A DNA stretch of 34,823 nucleotides from JANRIZ01 sp033764445 (GTDB lineage: Bacteria; Verrucomicrobiota; Verrucomicrobiia; JAWXBN01), in the NCBI GenBank assembly GCA_033764445.1, contig JANRIZ010000089.1:1-34823 (forward strand), read 5' to 3'. Below are positions 1-7,559 of the stretch, piece by piece. Position numbers and translations under genes: made by a program. Numbering within the stretch: the stretch's first letter is position 1; each line of letters opens with the position of its first letter. The notes under the pieces were generated by a model, which was not told where the DNA came from, searched no databases, and was given only the letters and a program-made list of their open reading frames with translations.

Positions 1-83
1 GTTCGATCTCCGGGGCGGATCACCTCAATACTCTCAAGATCATTTTTGACGCTTACGCGGACGCCTCGGATCCGGCGGACTGA
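1..83 (+). CDS. 3' end of an unidentified gene (possibly a Gfo/Idh/MocA-type oxidoreductase)
   Basis: An open frame enters from the left edge (codons in phase with position 3) and stops at TGA 81-83. The last 26 residues begin SISGADHLNTLKII and end in DPAD. An 'SG.D...TL..i...Y.DA' ending is common at the C-terminus of Gfo/Idh/MocA-family oxidoreductases, so that family is a guess from very little sequence. It points the same way as the pilus cluster but is separated from it by about 87 bases. Confidence 0.4.
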   Translation, partial: SISGADHLNTLKIIFDAYADASDPAD

Positions 84-170
84 AAGGCTGTGATCCATTT
101 TCAAATCAACAAGTCATAATTGAAAACTTGTCAACGGTCCGTTTATCCGTCATTGTTTCGGGACAAAATC

Positions 171-1055
171 ATGGCCACCCTCCGACCCGAAGACGCAGCC
201 CAGATCCAGTCGACCATCGAGATGTTTGAAGTCATCACGATGTCCTCCCCGGATGATTATCAGTCGATGGAAATTCTCAAGGAGGCCTACGTCAAGATCG
301 GCAATGAACAGAAGGCCATTGAGATTTCCCAGAAAATCGCGCAGGCGTATGTGGGATTGGGCCAGATTTCCGCGGCCATCTTCGAGTATGAGGGCATTCT
401 GCAGAAACAGCCCGACAATGTGGATGTCCTGATGTTGCTCGGGGAACTCGAAGCCAAGATGTCGGAAATCACCCGCAAGTCCGCGGCCCCCACCGACGCC
501 AGCGGCAATGTCGATACGGAGGCGGAAGAACTCCACAACCGCCTCATTGAGACTGCCAATACCAAGGGAACCAAAAAAGCGGTCATCAATCTGGAGGGGG
601 ACCCCAACGAGCCCTTCATCAAATACCTCGCAAAACAGGGGACGATCGCCCAGGACAAACTCGACAGCCTGGCCAAACGCGCCAGCGGACTGATGCCCAA
701 GGTGCCCGGGGAAATCGGCGCCCCCTTGATCGACATCATGGCCGAACAGAAAATCATGTCCGTCGACCAAAGCATCAATTTTCTCATTGACCGCACCAAG
801 ATCGGTTATGTCCCCCTCGACCACTACGACGTGGACCGCAACATTGTCAAATTGCTCCCGCAGGAAATCACCTGCAACCGCCTGATTGTCCCCTTCGACA
901 AAATCAGCCGCACCATGATGGTCGCCCTGGTCAATCCCTTTGACGAGGTCGGACGCCAGGCCGTCCAGCAGAATCTGGAATACAACATCCACTGGTACCT
1001 GACCTCCCCCCAGGGGATGATCCGCATCCTCAAACAGATTTACAAAATCAAATAA
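171..1055 (+). CDS. TPR protein with an MshEN (GspE N-terminal) domain, no ATPase domain
   Basis: A 294-residue cytosolic protein. Residues 1-100 are helical and TPR-like (for example AIEISQKIAQAYVGLGQ and IFEYEGILQKQPDN). Residues 100-145 look like a linker. Residues 147-294 resemble the N-terminal domain of GspE/PilB/MshE ATPases (KYLAKQGTIAQDKL, then LPQEITCNRLIVPF and MMVALVNPFD). No Walker motif is present, so it cannot be a pilus motor by itself. pilB starts 12 bases downstream with its own full MshEN domain, so the two are probably co-transcribed and may interact. I start at ATG 171 because the reading frame can only be extended upstream to a TTG at 120, adding 17 non-conserved residues. 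A regulatory or adaptor role toward the pilus ATPase is inference. Confidence 0.8.
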   Translation: MATLRPEDAAQIQSTIEMFEVITMSSPDDYQSMEILKEAYVKIGNEQKAIEISQKIAQAYVGLGQISAAIFEYEGILQKQPDNVDVLMLLGELEAKMSEITRKSAAPTDASGNVDTEAEELHNRLIETANTKGTKKAVINLEGDPNEPFIKYLAKQGTIAQDKLDSLAKRASGLMPKVPGEIGAPLIDIMAEQKIMSVDQSINFLIDRTKIGYVPLDHYDVDRNIVKLLPQEITCNRLIVPFDKISRTMMVALVNPFDEVGRQAVQQNLEYNIHWYLTSPQGMIRILKQIYKIK

Positions 1056-1067
1056 ACGGCACCCCCT

Positions 1068-2792
1068 ATGGCAAAAAGCTTTGGAGATCGCATTTGTGAC
1101 GTTCTGATCACCGACGGCCTGCTCATGCCCGACCAGCTGGCAGAGGTCAAGGAACAGCAGAAACAGGCCGGCGGGCAGCTTCTGAAACTGCTGATCGAAA
1201 AGAAGTATGTCACCGAGGAGGACATGATGATCAGCATGGGGCGCTGCCTGGACACGCCGCCGATCAATGTCAGCAAGGCGATCATTCCCGACGATGTCCG
1301 GAGCCTGGTTCCCCCGGATATGGCCAAAAACTACAAGCTCATGCCTTTTGCCAAGGTGGGCAACCGTCTGTTTGTGGCGATGGCCGACCCCCTCAATGTC
1401 ATGGCCATCGATGACCTGAAACGGGTCACCAAACTCGACATCTACCCGATGATCGCCACCCAGAAGGCCGTCACCGATGCCCTCAGCGGCAACAAGGGAG
1501 CGGGCGTGGGCAACGTCAGCATGGAGGAACTCGCCGACCAGGAGGCCAGCGAGGGGGACGTGCAGGTTGTCGAGGAGAAGGGTGAGGAACAGGATCTGGC
1601 CAGTGCCCTGAGCTCCGGACAGGAGGCCCCGGTCATCAAAATGGCCAACCTGATCCTGGTTCAGGCCATTCAGGAGGGGGCCAGCGACATCCATTTGGAG
1701 CCTTTTGAAAAGAAAATCGTCCTCCGGTACCGGATCGACGGGGCCTGCTCGGAATTTCCCGGCCCCCCGAAGGGCATGTACAACGCCATTGTCTCCCGCG
1801 TCAAGATTCTCTCGGGTCTGGATATCGCCGAACGCCGTCTGCCCCAGGACGGACGCATGCGGATCAAGGTTGGCGGCAAGGACTACGACATGCGTGTGTC
1901 GATCCTCCCGATGTTGTACGGGGAAAAAATCTGTCTGCGCGTCATCGACAAGGGCAATCTTTCGGCGAGCATCGAAAAACTGGGCATGGACGAGGCGACA
2001 CTGGTCCGTTTCATGAAGGCGGTCGATGCCCCCCACGGGATGATTCTGGTCACGGGGCCCACAGGCTCGGGAAAAACCACCACCCTTTACTCGGTCCTGG
2101 CCGAACTCAACAAACCGGAATACAACATCACCACCGTCGAAGACCCTGTGGAGTTCAACGTCCCGGGCATCAACCAAACCCCCGTCCGGGCGGATATCGG
2201 TCTGACCTTCGGCGCGGCCCTGCGCTCGATCCTGCGTCAGGACCCCGACATTGTCATGATTGGTGAGATCCGTGACGGGGAAACGGCCGATATCGCGGTC
2301 AAGGCCGCTCTTACAGGTCACCAGGTGCTCAGCACCCTTCACTGCAACGATGCCCCCGGGGCCATTGCCCGTCTCGATGACATGGGCATCGCCCCGTTCC
2401 TGATTTCCTCCGCCGTCGTGCTGGCCTGCGCCCAACGTCTGGTCCGCCGCATCTGCCCCAACTGCAAGGAGGAAACGGAACCGCCACCCCCGGATTTCCT
2501 GGCAAAAATCGATCTGACCCCCGAGGACTGCGAGGGGGTCACCTTCCTGGCGGGCCGCGGGTGCGACCGCTGCAAAGGCAAGGGAATGGCCGGACGTCAG
2601 GCGATCATCGAGGTGATGTCCGTCTCGGACCGTATCCGCAAGATGGTCATCAAACGTTCCAACGCCGCCGAAGTCAAAAAAGTGGCTGTCGAGGAGGGAA
2701 TGAAAACCCTCCGCATGGTCGCATGGGACAAGGTAAAGGAGGGAGTGACCACGCCCCAGGAGGTCTTGAATGCCACTTCTGATGACCATTAA
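1068..2792 (+). CDS. pilB: Type IV pilus / type II secretion assembly ATPase (PilB/GspE family)
   Basis: A cytoplasmic hexameric ATPase that powers pilin polymerisation or type II secretion. The 574-residue length is normal. Residues 1-140 are an MshEN domain. The core has Walker A GPTGSGKTT at 330-338, an Asp box (TVEDPVEF, 356-363), Walker B (IVMIGEIRD, about 395-403) and a His box (TGHQVLSTLH, 416-425). A zinc-binding site of two CxxC pairs (C463/C466 and C499/C502) is typical of PilB/GspE. The first MshEN motif reads RICDVLITDG, keeping the Arg but replacing the usual Gly with Cys. The second is more degenerate, so c-di-GMP binding is uncertain. The neighbours mglA and mglB, which control pilus polarity in myxobacteria, favour PilB over GspE. 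No pilC, pilT or pilin gene is in the window. No clear ribosome binding site precedes the ATG. Confidence 0.93.
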   Translation: MAKSFGDRICDVLITDGLLMPDQLAEVKEQQKQAGGQLLKLLIEKKYVTEEDMMISMGRCLDTPPINVSKAIIPDDVRSLVPPDMAKNYKLMPFAKVGNRLFVAMADPLNVMAIDDLKRVTKLDIYPMIATQKAVTDALSGNKGAGVGNVSMEELADQEASEGDVQVVEEKGEEQDLASALSSGQEAPVIKMANLILVQAIQEGASDIHLEPFEKKIVLRYRIDGACSEFPGPPKGMYNAIVSRVKILSGLDIAERRLPQDGRMRIKVGGKDYDMRVSILPMLYGEKICLRVIDKGNLSASIEKLGMDEATLVRFMKAVDAPHGMILVTGPTGSGKTTTLYSVLAELNKPEYNITTVEDPVEFNVPGINQTPVRADIGLTFGAALRSILRQDPDIVMIGEIRDGETADIAVKAALTGHQVLSTLHCNDAPGAIARLDDMGIAPFLISSAVVLACAQRLVRRICPNCKEETEPPPPDFLAKIDLTPEDCEGVTFLAGRGCDRCKGKGMAGRQAIIEVMSVSDRIRKMVIKRSNAAEVKKVAVEEGMKTLRMVAWDKVKEGVTTPQEVLNATSDDH

Positions 2793-2815
2793 TTTTATGG
2801 AAGTCAAACAGAGTC

Positions 2816-2843
2816 TTTACATTTCATAAAAAAATACTAGTAT
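2816..2843 (+). promoter_or_regulatory. Candidate sigma70-type promoter before the proline-rich Roadblock gene
   Basis: TTTACA (2816-2821) is one mismatch from a -35 box. A 16-base AT-rich spacer separates it from TAGTAT (2838-2843), which matches four of six -10 positions. The next gene starts at 2855, about 5 bases after the expected start of transcription, and no Shine-Dalgarno sequence precedes it. If real, the message would be leaderless or nearly so. Confidence 0.3.
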
Positions 2844-2854
2844 TGCCGTAAATT

Positions 2855-4690
2855 ATGGGACTCTTTGACCGTTTTAAGAAAAAGGATATGCCTGATGCTC
2901 CCCCGACGGAGCAACGGCCCGCGCAACAAATTGTGGCCCCGCCGGCGGCTCTTCCAAAACCACCCCCGGCTCCGGTAGAAAACAACCCTGTCTCCGATGC
3001 CGTCAAAACGGCCAATTTGAGCAAACCGGCGATCAAGGCCCCGGCTCCGATGGTCAAACCCCCCGTACCGGGCGAAATCCCAAAACCGCCCCCCACGACT
3101 CCGAACCCTCTTCATAACCAGGCACCGCCCCTGAGCAAGGCCCCTGCGCCGATTCCCTCCTCGATCAAGGCACCGCCCCCGATGGCTCCAAAGCCTCTTG
3201 GGACGACGGCGCCCACGGCGGATCAGAAAATGCAGCCCCGCAGCCTGGGGGCCATGCCCGCCCCCACCATCCCCATTCCTTCCAATATTCCGGGGGGGGC
3301 CGGAAGCAAGGTTCTGCCCAAAAATCCGTTTTCCTCCAGCAGTATCCCGGCATCACCGGGGACTCCAAAATCACTGTCCTCCTCGAGCACTCCCAAACCC
3401 CCCACCACGGCAAATCCCTCGGCCTCCCAGGCGCCCCGTCCTCAAAAAGCCCCGGAACCTCCTGCCACGAAGGATATTCCCAAGATCGAGGGGGAAATCT
3501 CCCTTCCAAAATCGCTGATTGCCAAGTCCATTCCACAGGACTTGGTGAGTCCCTCGGCAGCAACGGCCCAGGGTCATGTTTCGATCCCCGCCCAAAAAAT
3601 CCTGGGTCAACTGCAACTGGGAAGAATTGTGCTCACGGTGGGAGAGGTCGCTGAAAAGGCCCCCGATTTGTTGGCAGACCCTGCCGCCTCCCTGGATCAA
3701 CAGGTGATTCTCCCTCTGGCCAGCATCTTTCCCCTGATTCCCAAGGAAATGCTCCAGCGTCGCGAGGGCCAGAAGGAATTAAAATTGGAAGGTGAGGAAA
3801 TCCCCACTCCTTTCAGTGAGAGGGCCAAGGCGGATGCCGAACGTCTCGCCTCTTCCGCCTCGGCTCCCCCCAAGGAGGCCTCCTCATCGCGGGTCCCGGC
3901 TCCTCCACCTCCGAAAGGTCCTTCTGCTTCGAATATTCCTTTGGCCCCGGTCACAACCCCGATTACGCCCACCTCCAAGGCCGTGGCTTCACCCCTTTCA
4001 ACCCCGGCAGAGGCGGCCAGACCGCAGACAGCCCCCATTTCCAAGGATGCGGCCCCTCAAATCCCCGCCCCGCCTGCGACCAAGAAACAGATTCCAATCT
4101 CCACTCCCCTCTCCCCGCCCTCCTCTCCTTCCATGGCGGCCCCGGTCATTCCTCCCTTGGCAAAGGCTCCGGCTCCGTCCCTGGGTGCCAAACCCGCCCC
4201 CAAACCAGCCATTCTGGCAACTCCGGCGGCCCCGGCCCCGGTGCCCCCTGTCGCACCGGCTCCTGCAACTGCCTTGTCCGAGTGGTCCTTCTCAGACTCG
4301 CTGGCCGCATTGGTCGGAGCCGAAAGCGGTCAGGCCCTTACCGTGGAATCTCTCTCGGCCTACCTGACCTCTCTCCACGGAGTGGACGGATGTCTGCTGG
4401 CAAGTCCCTCCCAACAGGGTCCGCGGATCTATGCAACATTCGCGGAAAATCGGACCCAACAGTTTACCAGCCAGGTGGTTCCCATGCTCGAGAGCAAGCT
4501 CACCCGGCATCTGGAACCGTTACAACTTGGTGAAGCCAAAAGGATTACCCTTGACTGTGAGGCGCAAAACTTGAGCATATTCAAGGTGGGCAAAGTCTCC
4601 GTGCTTTTAACCCACAAAAAACGTTTTCTGGCAAAGTCCGTGCTTGAGCAAACCCTGAAAATAACCCAGGAACTGGCTCAGACGGCCTAA
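2855..4690 (+). CDS. Proline-rich scaffold-like protein with a C-terminal Roadblock-like domain
   Basis: A 611-residue protein with no signal peptide. It starts with a basic, amphipathic MGLFDRFKKK segment. Residues 12-210 and 330-470 are long Pro/Ala/Ser-rich, probably disordered tracts. Between them, residues 211-320 are ordered-looking and hold three copies of a short motif, [IV]-x-[LI]-P-x3-I, at about 214-230 (ISLPKSLIAKSIP), 241-257 (VSIPAQKILGQL) and 284-300 (VILPLASIFPLIP). Residues 473-611 resemble a Roadblock/LC7 fold (LHGVDGCLLASPSQQG, ending in VGKVSVLLTHKK and a helix). Roadblock domains dimerise and bind small GTPases, and mglA follows after 23 bases. I infer a tether or regulator for the MglA GTPase and the pilus ATPase. 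The family is not one I can name. Confidence 0.75.
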   Translation: MGLFDRFKKKDMPDAPPTEQRPAQQIVAPPAALPKPPPAPVENNPVSDAVKTANLSKPAIKAPAPMVKPPVPGEIPKPPPTTPNPLHNQAPPLSKAPAPIPSSIKAPPPMAPKPLGTTAPTADQKMQPRSLGAMPAPTIPIPSNIPGGAGSKVLPKNPFSSSSIPASPGTPKSLSSSSTPKPPTTANPSASQAPRPQKAPEPPATKDIPKIEGEISLPKSLIAKSIPQDLVSPSAATAQGHVSIPAQKILGQLQLGRIVLTVGEVAEKAPDLLADPAASLDQQVILPLASIFPLIPKEMLQRREGQKELKLEGEEIPTPFSERAKADAERLASSASAPPKEASSSRVPAPPPPKGPSASNIPLAPVTTPITPTSKAVASPLSTPAEAARPQTAPISKDAAPQIPAPPATKKQIPISTPLSPPSSPSMAAPVIPPLAKAPAPSLGAKPAPKPAILATPAAPAPVPPVAPAPATALSEWSFSDSLAALVGAESGQALTVESLSAYLTSLHGVDGCLLASPSQQGPRIYATFAENRTQQFTSQVVPMLESKLTRHLEPLQLGEAKRITLDCEAQNLSIFKVGKVSVLLTHKKRFLAKSVLEQTLKITQELAQTA

Positions 4691-4713
4691 GCCTAAAGAG
4701 GACACTCGCGACC

Positions 4714-5346
4714 ATGTCGATCATCAACTACGCAACCAAGGAAATCCAGTTCAAGATCGTCTATTACGGTCCTGCACTCTGTGGCAAGACCACCAATCTC
4801 CAGTACATCCACAGCCAGATCAATCCCGACAACAAGGGCGATCTCGTTTCTCTGGCCACGGCGGCGGATCGCACTCTCTTCTTCGACTTTCTGCCCCTCA
4901 ACGCCATGGTCATCAAGGGTTTCAAGACCAAATTCCAGCTCTATACGGTCCCCGGCCAGGTCATCTACAATGCCACCCGCCAGCTGGTGCTCCGCAGTGT
5001 CGACGGGATCATTCTCGTGGCGGATTCCCAATGGGAAAAAATGGAGGAAAATGTCGAAAGCATCAAAAACCTCCGGGACAATCTCATCAAACAGAACATG
5101 AATCTTGATGACATCCCCTGGGTCATCCAGTACAACAAGCGCGATCTCCCGAACGTGGCCCCGGTCGAGCTTCTTGATTACACGCTCAATAACGGCAAGG
5201 TCAAGGTCCCCACATTCGAGGTCATTTCCACCACGGGGCAGAATGTCTTCGCCGCACTCAACTGCGTCTCCCAGCTTTTGCTCCAGAAATTCACGAAGGA
5301 AAACACCGGCGGCCAGAAAGCCGCAGCAACACCACAGGTAGTCTGA
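4714..5346 (+). CDS. mglA: MglA-type Ras-like GTPase (cell polarity / gliding and pilus control)
   Basis: A small cytosolic GTPase of 210 residues. The P-loop GPALCGKTTN lies at 19-28. The switch II segment TVPGQ (78-82) carries the Thr that MglA proteins have where Ras has Asp. The base-recognition motif NKRD lies at 141-144. In Myxococcus, MglA-GTP marks the leading pole and recruits pilus and gliding machinery, and MglB stimulates its GTP hydrolysis. Here mglB follows 9 bases after the stop, and pilB and a Roadblock-like protein precede it. The last 15 residues are a low-complexity tail. A purine-rich AGAGGA lies rather far (about 12 bases) from the ATG. Confidence 0.93.
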   Translation: MSIINYATKEIQFKIVYYGPALCGKTTNLQYIHSQINPDNKGDLVSLATAADRTLFFDFLPLNAMVIKGFKTKFQLYTVPGQVIYNATRQLVLRSVDGIILVADSQWEKMEENVESIKNLRDNLIKQNMNLDDIPWVIQYNKRDLPNVAPVELLDYTLNNGKVKVPTFEVISTTGQNVFAALNCVSQLLLQKFTKENTGGQKAAATPQVV

Positions 5347-5355
5347 GGAACCATT

Positions 5356-5832
5356 ATGCAACCCATTCCCATTCTCACATTGGAGGATGTCAATCAGATT
5401 GACAAAATCCTCTCGGACTTCCTTCAAAAGTCGGAATCCAACCTGGCTGTGGTCATCGACCGCGGCGGCAACATCATCTCCCAGCAGGGGGACATGGAGA
5501 TCATCGATGTCACCACCGTCGCCGCCCTCGCAGCGGGTTCCTTTGCCGCCACCATGGAGCTGGCCAAACGGATTGGCGAGGTGGAGTTCAACGCCCTGTA
5601 TCATCAGGGCAAGGGCATGCACATCTTCATCAACTCGGTGGATACGGAAACCATCATGGTCACCGTCTTCAACGACAAAACCACCATCGGCCTGGTGCGT
5701 TTCTACACCACCAACGCCTCCCAGCTCCTGCACGATCTTCTCCAGTCCCTGCGTGAAAAACCACACGAGGAATTCACGCTCACCCAGGAAGACATCTCCG
5801 AGGCGATCTCCCAGGCCAAAATCAATATCTGA
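5356..5832 (+). CDS. mglB: MglB-type Roadblock/LC7 protein (probable GTPase-activating partner of MglA)
   Basis: A 158-residue single-domain Roadblock protein. It has the expected alternation of strand and helix: LAVVIDRGGNIISQQG, a helix from about 52 (TTVAALAAGSFAATMELAK), then GMHIFINSVDTETIMVTVF and a C-terminal helix LLHDLLQSLREK. Residues 140-158 are an acidic tail (EDISEAISQAK). MglB homodimers act as the GAP of MglA, and the immediate mglA neighbour supports that role. An AGGA six bases before ATG 5356 is a good ribosome binding site. The gene ends the + strand cluster and is convergent with the cobalamin adenosyltransferase gene. I saw no convincing terminator in the 103-base spacer. 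Confidence 0.88.
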   Translation: MQPIPILTLEDVNQIDKILSDFLQKSESNLAVVIDRGGNIISQQGDMEIIDVTTVAALAAGSFAATMELAKRIGEVEFNALYHQGKGMHIFINSVDTETIMVTVFNDKTTIGLVRFYTTNASQLLHDLLQSLREKPHEEFTLTQEDISEAISQAKINI

Positions 5833-5935
5833 CCTCCCCGAAAAAACCGGCGGCTCACGGGCACTCAGGCCACGCGGGCTGTCCCCACGGCGTTGCTCAG
5901 GGAGAACCGACCATCATCGGCGGCCCCCGCCCGGT

Positions 5936-6571
5936 TCAGGGCTCCGCTCCCGGTCTCCGGTTGGGCACCCAAAGATGTTCCTCGTTGTACCGCTCGATGT
6001 TTGAGGCCACCCGGGCCAGGATAAAACAGAAATCACTCAGACGGTTGAGAAAGACAACCACCTCCGCGCAGACACTTTTTTCAAGGGTCCCCTGTGAATT
6101 GAAAAAACCCACAACATGGGACTCGGCCTGACGGCAAATGGTCCGGGCCACGTGCGCCTGGGCGGCCATCAGATTCCCGCGGGGCATGATGAAATGTTTG
6201 AGCCGGGGCAGATGGGTTTCGGCCTCTTTGACCAGTTCCTCAAATTGCTCCGCACCATCGGGGCTCAGGGGCGGGAGTTTCCGGAACGCCTCCGAATCCA
6301 TCGGCGTGGCCAGGATCGCCCCGATGTTGAAGAGTTCCGGCTGAACCTTGAGGCTCAACAGCTCGATCATCCGGTCCAGTACAGGCAACAGCCGGTGGCT
6401 TTCCTCCCGGATCGAGGGATGCGGATAGGGTTGGGACACGAGCAGCCCGATCTGGCTGTTGAGCTGGTCGACCATGCCGTAGGTCTGCACACGCAGGTCG
6501 GACTTGAGAACACGGTCTCCATTAAAAAGACTGGTGCTGCCGCGGTCCCCGGTTTTGGTGATGACACTCAT
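5936..6571 (-). CDS. ATP:cob(I)alamin adenosyltransferase, PduO type
   Basis: Transfers the adenosyl group of ATP to cob(I)alamin to make coenzyme B12. The 211-residue length is normal. The N-terminal ATP-binding motif TKTGDRG (5-11) is followed by SLFNGDRV. The central MPRGNLMAAQAHVARTICR segment matches the helix that carries the family's conserved Arg residues. The C-terminal FLNRLSDFCFILAR is the other hallmark. The usual PGG at the start of the central segment reads PRG here. It lies 9 bases after a small unknown gene and is the last gene of the long - strand series. No B12-dependent enzyme is in the window, so the partner is elsewhere. Confidence 0.93.
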   Translation of the reverse strand: MSVITKTGDRGSTSLFNGDRVLKSDLRVQTYGMVDQLNSQIGLLVSQPYPHPSIREESHRLLPVLDRMIELLSLKVQPELFNIGAILATPMDSEAFRKLPPLSPDGAEQFEELVKEAETHLPRLKHFIMPRGNLMAAQAHVARTICRQAESHVVGFFNSQGTLEKSVCAEVVVFLNRLSDFCFILARVASNIERYNEEHLWVPNRRPGAEP

Positions 6572-6580
6572 GTCTCGGGA

Positions 6581-6910
6581 CTAGCTGGTGGAGACTTCCA
6601 TCCAGCCGGCGGCGGTCCTTTTCCAATTGGTGAATTTGAAGGTCAGCCCGGCCACACCGCTGATGCCGCGGATTTGCTGTTCGATTGAAAGCAGCAGCTT
6701 CTGGGCATTGCCCTGTGTTGTCCCGGAATCCAAAATCTCATGCCCCTCGTGGTCGGACTGGTGCCGGTGGGTGTAGTCAAAGACATGGAAAAATCCGTCG
6801 ATATAGACCGAATGGTTGATCACATCGATCTCAAGGCGGGTCGTGTCGATGTAGGACCGGATCATGATGGCATCCACCGCCCGCTTGATATCCATGTCCT
6901 CTGTGTCCAT
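6581..6910 (-). CDS. Small protein of unknown function, possibly BON-like
   Basis: A 109-residue protein between lutC (31 bases upstream) and the adenosyltransferase gene (9 bases downstream), on the same strand. No signal peptide or membrane helix is visible. The pattern is an N-terminal helix (DIKRAVDAIMIRSYI), strand-like RLEIDVINHSVYIDGFF, then a helix LLLSIEQQIRGISGVAGL leading to a strand FKFTNW. An 'i...i..i.GV..l' helix-strand element beside a 'v.ng.v.i.G' strand recalls BON domains, but the match is weak. Tight spacing and codon use like its neighbours support a real gene. The function is unknown. Confidence 0.65.
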   Translation of the reverse strand: MDTEDMDIKRAVDAIMIRSYIDTTRLEIDVINHSVYIDGFFHVFDYTHRHQSDHEGHEILDSGTTQGNAQKLLLSIEQQIRGISGVAGLTFKFTNWKRTAAGWMEVSTS

Positions 6911-6941
6911 AAAAAAATATTATCCTGTCCGCCGGAACAAT

Positions 6942-7559
6942 TCAATCCATCAGAAGACATATTTGAATTCCCGGTCCATGGACTCCCTCCACCAGCACCC
7001 CCTCGATATCGGCGGTTTTGGACGGACCGGTCACCCAGATGATATTGGGGTCATCCCCCAGTTTTTCCAAACCCTCCGCCACAGTCCCCAACAGGTCCCT
7101 GCTGGAAACACAGGCCACATGCACCCAGGGGGCCAGGGCTCCGAACCGCGAGGCGCTGGTGCGCTCGTTGAGGATGACCGACCCGGTTTCCGCAATGGCC
7201 CCGGCCGCCCGTGTAATCCCAAACTGATACACATCGACCTTCGCCCGGTCAAATTCCGTCTCAAAGCTGATGTCCCCGGGCAGCACCTTCCGAATGATCT
7301 CCGCAATTTGCGGATCGCAGTAGCCGAAAAGGGCCTTCTGTCCGATCAACTCCTCCGCAAGGGCGGAGGGGTGATCCAACGGGATGCCATGCACCTTCCG
7401 GAATTCCGTCCCGAAGGCCTCCCACCGCTCCGCTCCAGGCTGGTAACTTTTGGAAAGGGCAAAAACGGGATCGTACTCCGGATAGGCCGCCCGGTTTTTG
7501 AGCGGAGCCAGGGCGGACCGGACGGCCCCGAGTATTTTCTGGCGATCCTCAGTGTGCAT
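6942..7559 (-). CDS. lutC: LutC/YkgG family lactate utilisation protein (LUD domain)
   Basis: Third component of the LutABC L-lactate oxidation system. At 205 residues it is the size of LutC. The LUD-domain features are visible: ITRAAGAIAETGSVIL (central strand-turn), APWVHVACVSSRDLL, and WVTGPSKTADIEGVLVEGVHGPG at the C-terminus. The TGPSKTADIE segment is highly characteristic. I start at ATG 7559, which overlaps the end of lutB by 11 bases. An in-frame ATG at 7580 would add seven residues. The longer frame upstream of that is only the shadow of lutB. Confidence 0.92.
   Translation of the reverse strand: MHTEDRQKILGAVRSALAPLKNRAAYPEYDPVFALSKSYQPGAERWEAFGTEFRKVHGIPLDHPSALAEELIGQKALFGYCDPQIAEIIRKVLPGDISFETEFDRAKVDVYQFGITRAAGAIAETGSVILNERTSASRFGALAPWVHVACVSSRDLLGTVAEGLEKLGDDPNIIWVTGPSKTADIEGVLVEGVHGPGIQICLLMD

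Noticed and set aside
84..170. ACAAGT...ACTTGT inverted repeat and TTGTCA/CATAAT boxes before the first full gene
   Set aside because: The stem is 6 bp with an 11-base loop, and no -35/-10 pair has good matches at proper spacing.
150..2807. An 885-codon open frame on the - strand opposite the TPR-MshEN and pilB genes
   Set aside because: It is the antisense shadow of two well-supported + strand genes; its product is rich in His, Asp, Gly and Gln with no recognisable domain. High GC codon use produces such frames.
5833..5935. Possible terminator between mglB and the adenosyltransferase gene
   Set aside because: GC-rich and could fold, but I found no clean stem followed by a T-run on either strand.
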